A stretch of DNA of 64,000 bases from Levilactobacillus namurensis (GCF_032197885.1 NZ_CP134159.1:434001-498000), one strand, 5' to 3'; shown: positions 51,990-61,265, counted from the stretch's first letter. A program made the numbers and translations. The notes: a model not told the origin generated them from the letters alone.

Positions 51990-52167
51990 ATTTTTTTATT
52001 ACCGCTGATTTCGACTCATACTTAGTGGTAATTTTGAATACAGTAGCTTGTTGATCGTTGACTTTGACCAATAACGCTGGACGTGTTTTAATCGTCTTTC
52101 CATCGTCATAAGGGACGGCTGCTATGGCAATATCCATAAGATGGAACGAACTTTCGCTACTACTCAT
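51990..52167 (-). pseudogene. 5' part of a PemK/MazF-type toxin gene split by IS110
   Basis: Starting from the ATG at 52167 (MSSSESSFHLMDIAIAAVPY), it contains TRPALLVKV, the conserved strand of MazF/PemK toxins, and runs into the insertion after AVIKK. The start overlaps the antitoxin stop. The 3' half lies at 48840-49019. As it stands it would give about 60 residues, too short to be active. Confidence 0.75.
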
Positions 52168-52450
52168 CTTCACTCATCCATTCAGCAAAGTGGGGTGACT
52201 TACTAGCATTAACCGTACCATCTTCATTATAAGAAACCACCTCGTTAGGAATACCAGCAATTAAGTTCGACCAGTCGAGGGCTGTCGGCTTTTTCCGGAT
52301 TATAAGAGTTGCATCATCGCCTACAGTGATTTGTAGTGTAGTGCCACTAGATACGTCAATCATTTTTCGGATTTCAGCAGGAATCACTATCTGACCCTTC
52401 GTTGAAAGCTTAACGTTGAATACCTTTTGAGCTCCCCGTTTTTCAATCAT
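52160..52450 (-). CDS. AbrB/MazE-type antitoxin of the split toxin
   Basis: 96 residues. The SpoVT/AbrB fold is seen in VKLSTKGQIVIPAEIRKMID, and an acidic C-terminal tail (HFAEWMSEDE) is typical of antitoxins. GGGAGGA precedes the ATG. The last codons overlap the toxin start, showing a type II operon. With the toxin broken, this is an orphan antitoxin that may still autoregulate or cross-bind other toxins. Confidence 0.85.
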   Translation of the reverse strand: MIEKRGAQKVFNVKLSTKGQIVIPAEIRKMIDVSSGTTLQITVGDDATLIIRKKPTALDWSNLIAGIPNEVVSYNEDGTVNASKSPHFAEWMSEDE

Positions 52451-52569
52451 TGTGAGTATCCTCCCTTTTAAATTGACAGCCTTACAAGTAAGTCATCTTA
52501 CGTTCTTACTATTTATCAAAGTATTATACATCATTTTTAACTCATCTCCTAATTTTAGGTTCTTTCTTC

Positions 52570-52845
52570 TTAGTTTTCTATTTGCCGTAACTCACTAGGG
52601 GCAAAGTTTAGTGCCTCTAATGATAGGCCCTGGCGTAGTGCATAAGCTAGATCAGGATTTATTGCAATCAATAACTCCCGTTGCTCCTCGTCCAAATTAA
52701 CGACTACATCATCTCCAACATTCTCTGAAACGTGTTCAGGAGAACCAACAGAACGATAGCTAATGATCGTTCCAACCATCCCCGCAAAATCATCAGTTGG
52801 GTCTACTACTTGAACGCGTTGCCCGACTAAGTTTACTTCTTTCAT
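52570..52845 (-). CDS. Small acidic protein of unknown function
   Basis: 91 residues. VGQRVQVVDPTDDFAGMVGT resembles a KOW/SH3-like barrel opening; the rest is acidic and partly helical (REQ-like LDEEQRELLIAINPD). AAAAGGAG precedes the ATG. It is upstream of the antitoxin on the same strand with a 120-base gap. I do not recognise a family. Confidence 0.55.
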   Translation of the reverse strand: MKEVNLVGQRVQVVDPTDDFAGMVGTIISYRSVGSPEHVSENVGDDVVVNLDEEQRELLIAINPDLAYALRQGLSLEALNFAPSELRQIEN

Positions 52846-52929
52846 AGTTTTCTCCTTTTTTAACGCGTAGTGTTAGCTTTGTAATATTCAATTCATCACG
52901 TGATACTCAACCCACTTTTACCGGCTAAG

Positions 52930-53240
52930 ATTTGCTCATGCACATTGAGGGTCATCCAAAGGAACATGGACTCTAAGCGGGTGTTCAAAGTGACCAACGG
53001 AATTTAAGTTATTGAAGAACGTTTCGATGTGTTGCCTTAGGTCCTTGAGAAGACTGCTGTTCACGGTTTTATGGTGGGCCATATTCTTACGTAGTGGTGT
53101 CCATAGGTCGATATGGTAAAACCGAAGGAGCTGGGTTTTCAGGGCCTTACTGAGGTAACCATCATTAGCTTCGGATGTTTAAAATCCATCATTGTTGAGC
53201 TAGTCTATCGACAACAGCGTGCCCGTGACCTTTTCCAATT
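52930..53240 (-). pseudogene. IS982-type transposase relic
   Basis: On the minus strand the translation DGYLSKALKTQLLRFYHIDL, then WTPLRKNMAHHK and LLKDLRQHIETFFNNL, matches the C-terminal part of IS982-family transposases. Stops interrupt both sides and no N-terminal half is seen. It is an old fragment without inverted repeats. Confidence 0.65.
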
Positions 53241-53394
53241 GTAAGGGTTCACCTCAATTAATGGTTTGTTAACTTTAATAAAAAGCGTTGTGGTCTTAAC
53301 CACTTCGGCCTCCTCAACGTGGAATTTAAGACTTAAATGCGGTAATGCGATTAAATCGGCATTTTTAGATGGAACTTTTAAGCAACTTGGAATT

Positions 53395-53586
53395 AAAAAA
53401 AGACCGCTTCAGCCGTGCAGGGCCGAAGCGGTCTTCTCTGAGGAGTGCACTTCATTAGGGGGAGAAGTGCAATTTGAGGAGTGGTCAGGTTTGAGGGGTC
53501 CTGACCAAGATAAATTCTCTAAGGGGGAGAATTTAAGGGATTGGATATAGATTTTGACTAGTAATCGTTGTTGGCGAATTACTATG
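53395..53586 (-). ncRNA. Small RNA with four hairpins and C-rich loops
   Basis: Minus-strand order: TAAATTCTC/GAGAATTTA (53535-53511, loop CCCCTTA), GGTCAGG/CCTGACC (53506-53483, loop ACCCCTCAAA), TGCACTTC/GAAGTGCA (53471-53446, loop TCCCCCTAAT), then the terminator AGACCGCTTC/GAAGCGGTCT (53434-53401) with seven T. A possible -10 TATAGT is at 53598-53593. No ribosome site or frame fits. C-rich loops can pair with ribosome-binding sites, as in streptococcal csRNAs and staphylococcal Rsa RNAs. Confidence 0.7.
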
Positions 53587-53689
53587 ATGTTTACTATACC
53601 CGCCATTTGTGAACGAAAAAGGGGGTAAACCGTGACGACTTTTCGATAAAAGTCTAAAGGAAGTTTTAAAGCTTAAGAGGTCCTTAAAG

Positions 53690-54637
53690 CTAGTCTGACA
53701 GCAATTCCGGGTCGAAGTAGGTGGTCAAAAAGTCGAGGACTCGGGCCCGGTAGCGTTGTGGATTGATCCAAAAACTCTCAGCGTGAGTCGCATTTTTCAC
53801 AATCCATAATTGTTTAGCCGCGTGGGTCGCCGCGTAATTCTCGTACGCCATCCCGACCGGCACGTAGACGTCCTTCTCACCGTGGATGAACAGGATTGGC
53901 CGCCGGTTCTTCTTCAACTGGTCGATCGAGGTCACGTCGTTGAGGTAGTAGCCTAACCGCCGCTTCGAAATCGTACTGACCAGGGGTTCAATCGGGTATT
54001 TCGGCAAGTGGTACCAACGCTTCAAAAGGTAGACCAGCTCGGCCTCAACGCTGGAGTAGCCACAGTCGGCGATGATGGCCTTGACCTGGGGCGGTAACGT
54101 CTCACCCGAAAGCATCTCCATGGTCGCACCGCCCATCGAGACCCCGAACAGGAGAATCTGGACCTGGGAATTACTGCGGTCAATGACCTGTTGGATCCAT
54201 TGCAGGTAGTCCAGCCGGTCCAACCAGCCGAAGCTGATGTACTTACCGGCACTTTCACCGTGACCCCGGTCGTCGGGCAACAGGACGTTGAAGCCCAGGT
54301 TGTGGTACATCTGGGCGAAGTTCGCCATGGTCTCACCGTTGCCCTTGTAACCATGAGCGATGATCACCGTACGGTTGTGGGGCGTTGCCGCCGGGATGTA
54401 TTCGGCGACCATCCGGTTTTTGGGGTCGTGTTCGTGCAGGTACCAAGTTTCCTTAGGAACGGATTGGTACCAGTCCACGTAAGCGTAGTAGGCGTCCGCG
54501 TATTTTTGCTTCTCGGCGGACGTTTCGGGGACGTAGTTGACCCGTTTGAAGGCGAAGTTGAACAGGTGCTCGCTGGCCAATAAGGCAGTCGCGGCAGCAC
54601 CTAATAGGGGTAAAGCTAAAGTGGTTGATTTCTTCAA
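53690..54637 (-). CDS. Membrane-anchored alpha/beta hydrolase
   Basis: 315 residues. An N-terminal hydrophobic helix (about 5-25) serves as signal or anchor. The hydrolase core has HGYKGNG (oxyanion region), GVSMGG (nucleophile Ser), GEKDVYVP (acid) and THAESF (His). The start is the TTG at 54637 after AAAGGATGAG; the open frame upstream has no ribosome site. Members are often annotated as cell-surface hydrolases or esterases; the substrate is unknown. Confidence 0.83.
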   Translation of the reverse strand: MKKSTTLALPLLGAAATALLASEHLFNFAFKRVNYVPETSAEKQKYADAYYAYVDWYQSVPKETWYLHEHDPKNRMVAEYIPAATPHNRTVIIAHGYKGNGETMANFAQMYHNLGFNVLLPDDRGHGESAGKYISFGWLDRLDYLQWIQQVIDRSNSQVQILLFGVSMGGATMEMLSGETLPPQVKAIIADCGYSSVEAELVYLLKRWYHLPKYPIEPLVSTISKRRLGYYLNDVTSIDQLKKNRRPILFIHGEKDVYVPVGMAYENYAATHAAKQLWIVKNATHAESFWINPQRYRARVLDFLTTYFDPELLSD

Positions 54638-54766
54638 GGGGGACTCATCCTTTCTCAATATGCAAAATACTTGGTCATTATAGAAGAAGCGTTGCGGCAA
54701 CACAAGTTAGGCGATTGATGGTTAAGCTAAAAAGAGACGCGAAGGAAGAGCCTTCACGTCTGCGGA

Positions 54767-55561
54767 TTATACTAAATAAAGTTGTTTTAACCGGTCGAGT
54801 TCCTTGTTGGTCAGCCCCAGCACATCGTGCAGGTAATCTTGAACACCGCCATACTGGGTATTAATGATCTTTAAGGCGGTATCGAAGTAGTCGGGGTTGA
54901 CGCTTCCCAGCGCGGTCATATTCTGGATGAACGCGGCACTTTGACCCCGGTCTTGGGCATCGCGGGTCATCTGGTCTAGCTTGGGCTTTAAGTTCTGGTT
55001 AGTGGCCAGGTAGTCTTGACGAATCACCTGAGGATCCACCCCCAAAGCACTGAGAATCAAGAACGCCCCAATTCCCGTCCGGTCCTTGCCGGCGGTGCAG
55101 TGGAACAAGACGGCCGATTGGTCGCCGTCGTTAGCCAGCAGTACCTTAAAGAATTCCCGGTAAGCCGCTTGGGCACTGGACAGGGTCACTAGGTGCCGGT
55201 AGACCTCTAACATGTGCTGGTACCCCGCTTGCGGGTCCTGGGAGAATTGGCGCTCCAGGTCTTCACGCGCCGCGGAAGCGTCGGTCTGGTCGCCGTCGGG
55301 GAAGACGGGTAAGAACTGGTACTGCGCGCCAGCGGGCACCTTGTCAGGCGCTTGTTGACGTTCCTGCTTGGACCGGAAGTCCACGTCAGCCACCACGCCA
55401 TAGTCACTTAGAAGTTGCTGGTCCGCCGGGGTCAACCCAGCCAGACTGGCGGTGCGGACTAGTTTATGCCATTTAACGGTATGACCGTCAACGGTAGGAT
55501 ACCCCCCGAGTTCACGGAAGTTCAGGCCGCCCGTCACCTTTAGAATCCGATTCTGTGTCAT
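54767..55561 (-). CDS. Tyrosine-protein phosphatase (Y_phosphatase3 type)
   Basis: 264 residues. HCTAGKDRTG is the C-x5-R phosphatase loop with the extra KDR(T/A)G seen in bacterial lipid/tyrosine phosphatases. GGLNFRELGGYPT near the N-terminus is the family opening. AAGGGTGG precedes the ATG. It may act on phosphotyrosine or phosphoinositides; the cellular target is unknown. It is downstream of a divergent esterase gene and upstream of the hydrolase at 53690 on the same strand. Confidence 0.9.
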   Translation of the reverse strand: MTQNRILKVTGGLNFRELGGYPTVDGHTVKWHKLVRTASLAGLTPADQQLLSDYGVVADVDFRSKQERQQAPDKVPAGAQYQFLPVFPDGDQTDASAAREDLERQFSQDPQAGYQHMLEVYRHLVTLSSAQAAYREFFKVLLANDGDQSAVLFHCTAGKDRTGIGAFLILSALGVDPQVIRQDYLATNQNLKPKLDQMTRDAQDRGQSAAFIQNMTALGSVNPDYFDTALKIINTQYGGVQDYLHDVLGLTNKELDRLKQLYLV

Positions 55562-55729
55562 GCTTGAATACCACCCTTTCGTCGTGTTTCGCTGGCTCTA
55601 TTTTAACGGTTTTTGGATAAATTACCTAATGATTCATTTCGAGAGGGGAAGCGTTTTTGGCTTAAACGCTGTATACTGTCATTAAGAGCGAAAAGAACTG
55701 ATTAAGGTATAGAGAATAGGGTGGTAGTT

Positions 55730-56617
55730 GTGAGTTTGCGGGGGAAATGGTTACTTTTCAAAACCCAGCACAGTCAGCTGAAACGACAGCTTCAACAGGC
55801 CTTTTTAAAACCGAGTCGCCGGAATAACGCCGTCGTTCCAGACAAGTTTGCGACAGACATCGTTACCAAGGAGCGGCGGATCTTCGATGGCCGCATCTTT
55901 ACGGCCGATTCCGGATCGCCATTACCGCAACACGTCATCTTATTACACGGTGGGGCTTACGCCATGCAAGGTATTGCCAGCCACCGGGAGATTATGGAAG
56001 CGTTGATTCATCAGGCGAATCTGCGGATCACCTACGTGGACTTCCCGCTAGTGCCGGAAGCCACGGTGGACCAGACGCTGATCTTTACGCTGAACGTGTA
56101 CGATTATCTGCGGGCCCAGTACCCGGACGACCAGTTCTTCTTACTGGGAGATTCCGCGGGCGGGGGACTGGCACTCACGGTTCTCCAACAGTTGCGGGCC
56201 CAGCAAAAGCCGATGCCGGCGGGGAGTATCTTGATCTCGCCCTGGACCGACTTGAGCATGATGAATCCGGACCTCCAAACGGCCGCACGTCACGACCCGT
56301 ACTTGACGCTAGAGACGCTCAAGCAGATTGGGTATGCCTATGCCGGTGACCACGCGGTGACCGACCCGCGCGTCAGTCCCATCTACGGGTCGTTCGATGA
56401 GTTGGGCCCCATCTTGATGTACTTCGGGACCAACGAACTGTTGCACGCCGATGACCAGCGCTTATTGCAGAAGCTGCGGGAAGCCCCTGGGACTCCGGTG
56501 GCGGCCCATGAGATGCGGGCCATGTTGCACGATTATTTGTTGTGGACCAAGTTGCCGGAGTCGAAACGGACCCTTAAGGCAATTAAACAGTTTATTTTGA
56601 CCGGTCAGCTCGAGTAG
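55730..56617 (+). CDS. Alpha/beta hydrolase, hormone-sensitive-lipase-like
   Basis: 295 residues. LHGGAYAMQG is the HGG oxyanion motif and GDSAGGG the nucleophile elbow; the acid lies near YGSFDELGP and the His in HEMRAMLHDY, as in family IV carboxylesterases. The start GTG at 55730 follows AGGGTGG; an in-frame GTG at 55721 lies within that site. No signal peptide. Probably an esterase on short acyl esters. Confidence 0.85.
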   Translation: MSLRGKWLLFKTQHSQLKRQLQQAFLKPSRRNNAVVPDKFATDIVTKERRIFDGRIFTADSGSPLPQHVILLHGGAYAMQGIASHREIMEALIHQANLRITYVDFPLVPEATVDQTLIFTLNVYDYLRAQYPDDQFFLLGDSAGGGLALTVLQQLRAQQKPMPAGSILISPWTDLSMMNPDLQTAARHDPYLTLETLKQIGYAYAGDHAVTDPRVSPIYGSFDELGPILMYFGTNELLHADDQRLLQKLREAPGTPVAAHEMRAMLHDYLLWTKLPESKRTLKAIKQFILTGQLE

Positions 56618-56635
56618 GGCTGATCCATTCGATAA

Positions 56636-56674
56636 CGAGTCGTCCTGCTAACCAGTGCGGGCGGCTCGTTTTTG
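56636..56674 (+). terminator. Terminator after the esterase gene
   Basis: CGAGtCGtCctGC/GCggGCgGCTCG with TTTTT; imperfect stem. Confidence 0.7.
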
Positions 56675-56679
56675 CGTGC

Positions 56680-57050
56680 GTAATTGGGCGTGGAAAATAA
56701 TGGTCTAACTAATTTGTCAGCTAAACGGTTCGTCGATTTAGTCAGGTGGCTAACCCAACTTAGGGTGGTCGAGTGGTTGACAGATGACACGGTCGTGGGC
56801 CTGAATAGCTGGGTCGTGGGCGCGACCGGCCGGACGGTTGTGGGAACGGGCTCATCGGGGGCCCACTAGGGGGCTCAATGGTGGGGCGGTTTAATTAACT
56901 AACCGAACTTAATTAACCAAAAGGTTGCGACCAAAGACCGAATGAATGAGCCGAATGCGATAATCTTAACGTGAACCCTGCTATACCGGAATTGTAAGGG
57001 GAGCTGGTTCGCAATCTTGGGACTGGTGCCCAATTAAGAGAGGAAGCGTG
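56680..57050 (+). other. Gene-free region before the adhesin
   Basis: About 370 bases. I see no gene. A direct repeat of TTAATTAA with CTAACCGAA/CCAAAAGG around it lies at about 56890-56920 and could be a regulator site. A -35-like TTGACA occurs at 56777 with no good -10 at the right distance. Confidence 0.3.
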
Positions 57051-57055
57051 GTTTG

Positions 57056-60000
57056 ATGCGTTTACAAAAGTTACAACAAGTAGAAACGATCACCACCAAT
57101 TTTCGGCTTCACCAATTCAAGAAGAGTTGGGCGACGGCGGCGATCTTATTAGTCAGTACCGGATTAGGCATGGCCGGGCTAAGTCAACCCGCCCACGCGA
57201 GTACGGTTAGCGATGCAGATTCGACGGCGCAGGTGACCTCAACGGCGTCCACGACGCCAACGAGTGCCACGTTGCGGTCCACCACGACTAGCCAACCCAC
57301 GGCCACCAGTTCGTCAACGGTGACCAGTGCAACGACCACGACCACAACCAGTGGTTCGGGGACGCAGAGCAGTACGGCGACCGCCACTTTGACGGTTCCT
57401 CCGGTTAGTGGCCCGACTAGCCCTACGACCACGACGGATACCACGACCGGTTCAACTGCTAGCACCCCGACTAGTGCGCCGACTACGACCACTAGCACGG
57501 CGACTAGCGGTACGACGGCCAGCACCCCGACCACTACCACCAGTTCAACCACGGCGGGGACTAGTGTGACGACTGGCACAACTACGGGAACTGCAACGAG
57601 TACGACTGGCACAACTACGAGAACGACCACTGACACGACGGGGACCACTACCGGAACTACGTCGACCACGAACCCAGCCACGTCGTTGTCCACGACTACG
57701 GACGTTCAGCCCAATAGCGCCGCGGCTTTACCGGACAATACGGTGGTTACCTTTGGCGATAGCGGCATCGCACAGAACGTACAAACGGACTTAGGGGTCA
57801 CGGGTTCCGTGACCTTAGGGGATCTGCGGCACTTCACGGGAACGACCCTGAACATCGGGACCGTGAACACAGCGTTGCCGGTGACGGGGACCTTAGCGGG
57901 GATGCAGTACTTACAGGCACTTCCCCAGACGTCTAAAGTCAGTCTGTACATGACCTATCCGTCGGCGAACCTCGACCTGTCGCCGTTAATGCCCGTCCAC
58001 TTTAGCCAGTTGAGCCTGATGATTCACGACATGGGTCAGGTCAACCTGGCGCCTCTGAAGCAAGTCGACCCGTCCGATATCAGCCTGCTACAGATCTACG
58101 GATCAACGCGTTCTGACTTACAGGACTATCAACAAAACGCCAATGGATTGACCAACGCCCAACTGGCACAGTTGGGACCTTGGTTGACGGCAATCGATGA
58201 AGCCGGGCACAACACGACGTTTAACTTTAACGATAACTCGCTCACGGACTTTTCACCGTTGAAGGGGTTCACTAAGCCAGCGTTAGTCACGGGCTTGGGA
58301 CAACGGGTCAACTTGAACGCGACGCCGGTCAACTTCGTTGTGGGCCAACCTGGCGTCTTCACCGCGACGCCGTTGACGGGCCTGCAGGGCGAAGACCTGA
58401 CCAGTCACTATCAAAGCACTTGGAACAACTATCCGACCCAGACCACGATGGCGCAATCCCAAGAGCTCTTCTTGACGCCGGTCAGTGGGCATGAATTCAA
58501 GATTGCGACGGCGTACCCCACGATTCCGGACGCCAACTGGTTTGCCTACGGGTTACGGGGCTACTACCATTTCGAAACCACGGCGGATTACCCGAACTTC
58601 ATCATGTTGACCTACCCGAATGGCGTGACCTTCAACTACGACGTGATGGTCTATCAACCCGCTAACTGGTTACCGGCACCCGAAGTCTACGTTCGCTACC
58701 TGGACGGTAATACCGGCCAAGCCTTACGGACTGCGACGGTGACCTACGGGACCAATATCGGGGACAGCTATGACCTCAGTCAACAGGCGCAATTGCCGAA
58801 CTATCAACTGGATACCACGCGGAGTGCACCTTTGACAGGGAACTACACCCAGGATCCACAATACTTGACCATGACCTACACGCCGGAAGTGGCGGGCGGC
58901 ATCACGGTCAACTACCTGGATGCGGCCGGCCACGACATCGCACCGGCGACCCAGTTGACCGGTAATGTGGGTACGGCCTACACGGCGACGCCCGCGACCG
59001 TTGCCGGGTATACTGCTGGTGCGCCGTTGACCGGTAGCCTGCCCGTGAGTGGGACGTTGTCGTTAGCGGCTGGGGAAATCAGCTATTCGTACACGCCGAA
59101 TACCCTGACGCGCACGATCCAGTACCTGGATACCACGACGGGGCAGGTCTTGAAGACGCAGACGGTGACCGGTCCTTACCTGAGTACAGCTGACTACCAG
59201 CCGACGACCCAACTCGACCAGTATCTGGCTGAAGGGTACCGGTTGGTGGCTAATCCTTACAGTGCCACGGCGGCGTTTACCACGCCTGAGCCGACAGCGA
59301 CCTACCAGATTGAGCTGGCCCATCAGTTGACCACGTTGACACCAACCACGCCGGACTTGCCGAGTGACGTGGATCTGACGCACACCGTGACCCGGACAAT
59401 CCAATACCAGGACCTCTTTGGAGAAACGCTGGCGCCTAGCACGCAACAGGCCGTGACCTTTACCCGCACGGCAACCCGCGATGACGTCACGGGTGCGCTG
59501 ACCTACACGCCGTGGCAAGCGGTGGGCGCGAGCGACTTTGCGGCCCAACCGGTTCCGGCGATTGACGGCTACTTGCCAGAAATGACCACGGTTCCGGCAA
59601 TCGCCGCCATCACGGCAACCAGTCCCGATGTTACCACGACCGCGTGGTACCAAGGTATCCCGGAAAGCGCGCCGCAAGAACCCCAAGGTACGCCGACTAC
59701 ACCATCCACGCAGCCTACGACCGATACCACGACCACGCCAAGCCCGTCCGTAACGTCGCCGGCGCCAAGTACGCCAATCACCACGCCAACCACGACACCG
59801 ACGCGACCAACCTTGGGCCAGGTCATCGTGATTACCGTGGGACCGGAAGGCACACCATTGCGGCCAGTCCAGACCTTGCAAGGCCCACTGGCGACCCCTT
59901 ACCAGATCACGGCGCCTAAGCTGACCGGTTACCGGTTGACCAGTCCGACGACCATCACGGGGACCTACACGGCCACGCCGAAGACGGTCCGCTTGGTTTA

Positions 60001-60277
60001 TGCGGCCAGCGCGACCGACGCGACCACGCCGGTCAGCCAGTCCGTACCAACGTTAACGAAGACGTCGACCGCAACGGCCCCGGCAACGGGAACTACGGCG
60101 GCACCAGCCAAGACCTTGACCGCAACGCCGACCGCGGAACGGCTCACGCCACAGTCGCCGCGCTTGCCACAAACCGCAGAGCACCGTTCAGCTACGAGTC
60201 GGTGGGGTTGGTTGCTCTTAGGATTGACCGGCTTGCTGGCCAGCGTGAAGGGTTGGTTCCGCCGCGTTAAGGACTAG
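57056..60277 (+). CDS. LPQTA-anchored MucBP adhesin
   Basis: 1073 residues. The order is a long signal peptide (about 1-50, ending PAHA), a Thr/Ser-rich stalk (about 55-222), a globular region (about 223-540), four MucBP-like units (about 541-615, 620-690, 690-775, 775-865), a Pro/Thr linker, a fifth MucBP-like unit (about 920-985), a second Thr-rich stretch, then LPQTA (about 1038), a hydrophobic helix and a basic tail. LPQTA is the sortase motif form common in lactobacilli. AGGAAG precedes the ATG at 57056. It should bind mucus glycans or other surfaces. Confidence 0.9.
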   Translation: MRLQKLQQVETITTNFRLHQFKKSWATAAILLVSTGLGMAGLSQPAHASTVSDADSTAQVTSTASTTPTSATLRSTTTSQPTATSSSTVTSATTTTTTSGSGTQSSTATATLTVPPVSGPTSPTTTTDTTTGSTASTPTSAPTTTTSTATSGTTASTPTTTTSSTTAGTSVTTGTTTGTATSTTGTTTRTTTDTTGTTTGTTSTTNPATSLSTTTDVQPNSAAALPDNTVVTFGDSGIAQNVQTDLGVTGSVTLGDLRHFTGTTLNIGTVNTALPVTGTLAGMQYLQALPQTSKVSLYMTYPSANLDLSPLMPVHFSQLSLMIHDMGQVNLAPLKQVDPSDISLLQIYGSTRSDLQDYQQNANGLTNAQLAQLGPWLTAIDEAGHNTTFNFNDNSLTDFSPLKGFTKPALVTGLGQRVNLNATPVNFVVGQPGVFTATPLTGLQGEDLTSHYQSTWNNYPTQTTMAQSQELFLTPVSGHEFKIATAYPTIPDANWFAYGLRGYYHFETTADYPNFIMLTYPNGVTFNYDVMVYQPANWLPAPEVYVRYLDGNTGQALRTATVTYGTNIGDSYDLSQQAQLPNYQLDTTRSAPLTGNYTQDPQYLTMTYTPEVAGGITVNYLDAAGHDIAPATQLTGNVGTAYTATPATVAGYTAGAPLTGSLPVSGTLSLAAGEISYSYTPNTLTRTIQYLDTTTGQVLKTQTVTGPYLSTADYQPTTQLDQYLAEGYRLVANPYSATAAFTTPEPTATYQIELAHQLTTLTPTTPDLPSDVDLTHTVTRTIQYQDLFGETLAPSTQQAVTFTRTATRDDVTGALTYTPWQAVGASDFAAQPVPAIDGYLPEMTTVPAIAAITATSPDVTTTAWYQGIPESAPQEPQGTPTTPSTQPTTDTTTTPSPSVTSPAPSTPITTPTTTPTRPTLGQVIVITVGPEGTPLRPVQTLQGPLATPYQITAPKLTGYRLTSPTTITGTYTATPKTVRLVYAASATDATTPVSQSVPTLTKTSTATAPATGTTAAPAKTLTATPTAERLTPQSPRLPQTAEHRSATSRWGWLLLGLTGLLASVKGWFRRVKD

Positions 60278-60310
60278 TTCCGTAAAATCATGAGTATTGA
60301 ACGTAAAAAA

Positions 60311-60358
60311 ACGAGGAATCGATTCGCTTTGAGAATCGGTCCCTCGTTTGGTTTTATT
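60311..60358. terminator. Bidirectional terminator between adhesin and YczE-like gene
   Basis: ACGAGGaatCGATTC/GAATCGgtCCCTCGT with T-rich tail on the + strand and an A-run (T-run on the minus strand) before it. Confidence 0.8.
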
Positions 60359-60361
60359 TCG

Positions 60362-61018
60362 TTAAACGTCCACGTGGTGTTTCAGACTCGGGAAGACGTG
60401 CTGGTCGGCCCAGGCCATCACGATGCCTTGGGTGACTAGGGCCCAGACGGTCCCGAAGCCGATAGCGTGCAGCTGACCGGTCATCAGGTAGGACAGCACG
60501 ATGATGATCACCGGCGGCAGGTAGCTGGCCCATTGTGCAATCACCGCCGACCCGTGTAAGAATCGGAAACGGATGATGTAGGACAGGTCGTCGTTGGGGT
60601 GCATGATGATGTTGCAGCGCTGGTAGATCGAGACGGCGAACGCCACTCCGAACAGGCCGATGATGTCGACGATGACCCGACCGGTCAGACTCAAGTGGCC
60701 CACACCCAGCCAGTCCCAGAAGTAGCCGATCCATTCGACCAGGTAGCTAAAGGGGACGATGTACAGCAGGTTGGAGATCAGCCGCCGCCGGTCGAACTTC
60801 CCCAATAAGAGTTGGTTCATCAGGGTGATTACGATGCCGTAGCCGAAGAGCGTGGTCCCTAGGGGCACGTGGATCCAGTTGGCGAGGTTGACGGACGACC
60901 CGGTCCACACGGCACTCCCCAGGTTAGTGGAGATGGTCAGGGCGTTGGCCGCGGAGTTCAGGACGATGGAGAATGCCAAAAAACGCATCCGTTGTCCAAA
61001 GTCCTGCATCTTCGCCAC
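60362..61018 (-). CDS. YczE/YitT-type integral membrane protein
   Basis: 218 residues, five to six membrane helices. RMRFLAFSIVLNSAANALTI, then LGSAVWTGSSVNL and GYGIVITLMNQLLL fit the YczE/YyaS/YitT-like family, whose function is not settled. The GTG at 61018 is chosen because GGAGAGG lies eight bases upstream; an ATG at 61039 overlaps that site. Confidence 0.75.
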   Translation of the reverse strand: MAKMQDFGQRMRFLAFSIVLNSAANALTISTNLGSAVWTGSSVNLANWIHVPLGTTLFGYGIVITLMNQLLLGKFDRRRLISNLLYIVPFSYLVEWIGYFWDWLGVGHLSLTGRVIVDIIGLFGVAFAVSIYQRCNIIMHPNDDLSYIIRFRFLHGSAVIAQWASYLPPVIIIVLSYLMTGQLHAIGFGTVWALVTQGIVMAWADQHVFPSLKHHVDV

Positions 61019-61265
61019 GATTGTCACCTCTCCTCTCAAGTTTGTCCAATTTAAAGTCTAGCTGAATGCTTGTGAAAAGAAAAGGGCAAATCCCAAATTG
61101 CCGGCTTTTTCGCCCGGTGCACGCAAAATGAGACGGATTAGCTGGAAGATTCTGGGGAGGCGGCGGTCCTCCAAGTCAACGAAAGAATTCAGATGGAATA
61201 GTTAACAAAAGGCGCAAAGAACCTTATATTAGAGGTGTAACTAAAATTAAAGCGAGGTATAAATC

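Larger units (their letters stand above)
49020..51990 (-). mobile_element. IS110-family element, interrupted by an IS3-family element
   Basis: The edges are set by where the two halves of the toxin gene resume: T5 at 49015-49019 and T7 at 51991-51997, so they are uncertain by a few bases. No terminal inverted repeats were found, as usual for IS110. Inside are a split transposase gene, a long hairpin near the transposase 3' end (GGGTCTAGGtTCCGGAACG and its complement, about 49075-49122) and about 180 bases of structured non-coding DNA before the transposase start. Confidence 0.75.

Noticed and set aside
53395..53535. Short spaced hairpins considered as a CRISPR array
   Set aside because: Stems differ in sequence and there is no constant repeat with variable spacers; the layout is that of one RNA with a terminator.
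53266..53550. 94-codon + strand frame across the sRNA region
   Set aside because: It runs through four hairpins and has no family resemblance or ribosome site.
57184..57693. Long open frame opposite the adhesin's Thr-rich region (Val-rich translation)
   Set aside because: It is the antisense shadow of repeated ACC/ACG/ACT threonine codons; no ribosome site and no domain.
59063..59881. 272-codon open frame on the minus strand inside the adhesin gene
   Set aside because: Arg/Gly-rich low-complexity translation caused by the GC-rich coding strand; no start context.
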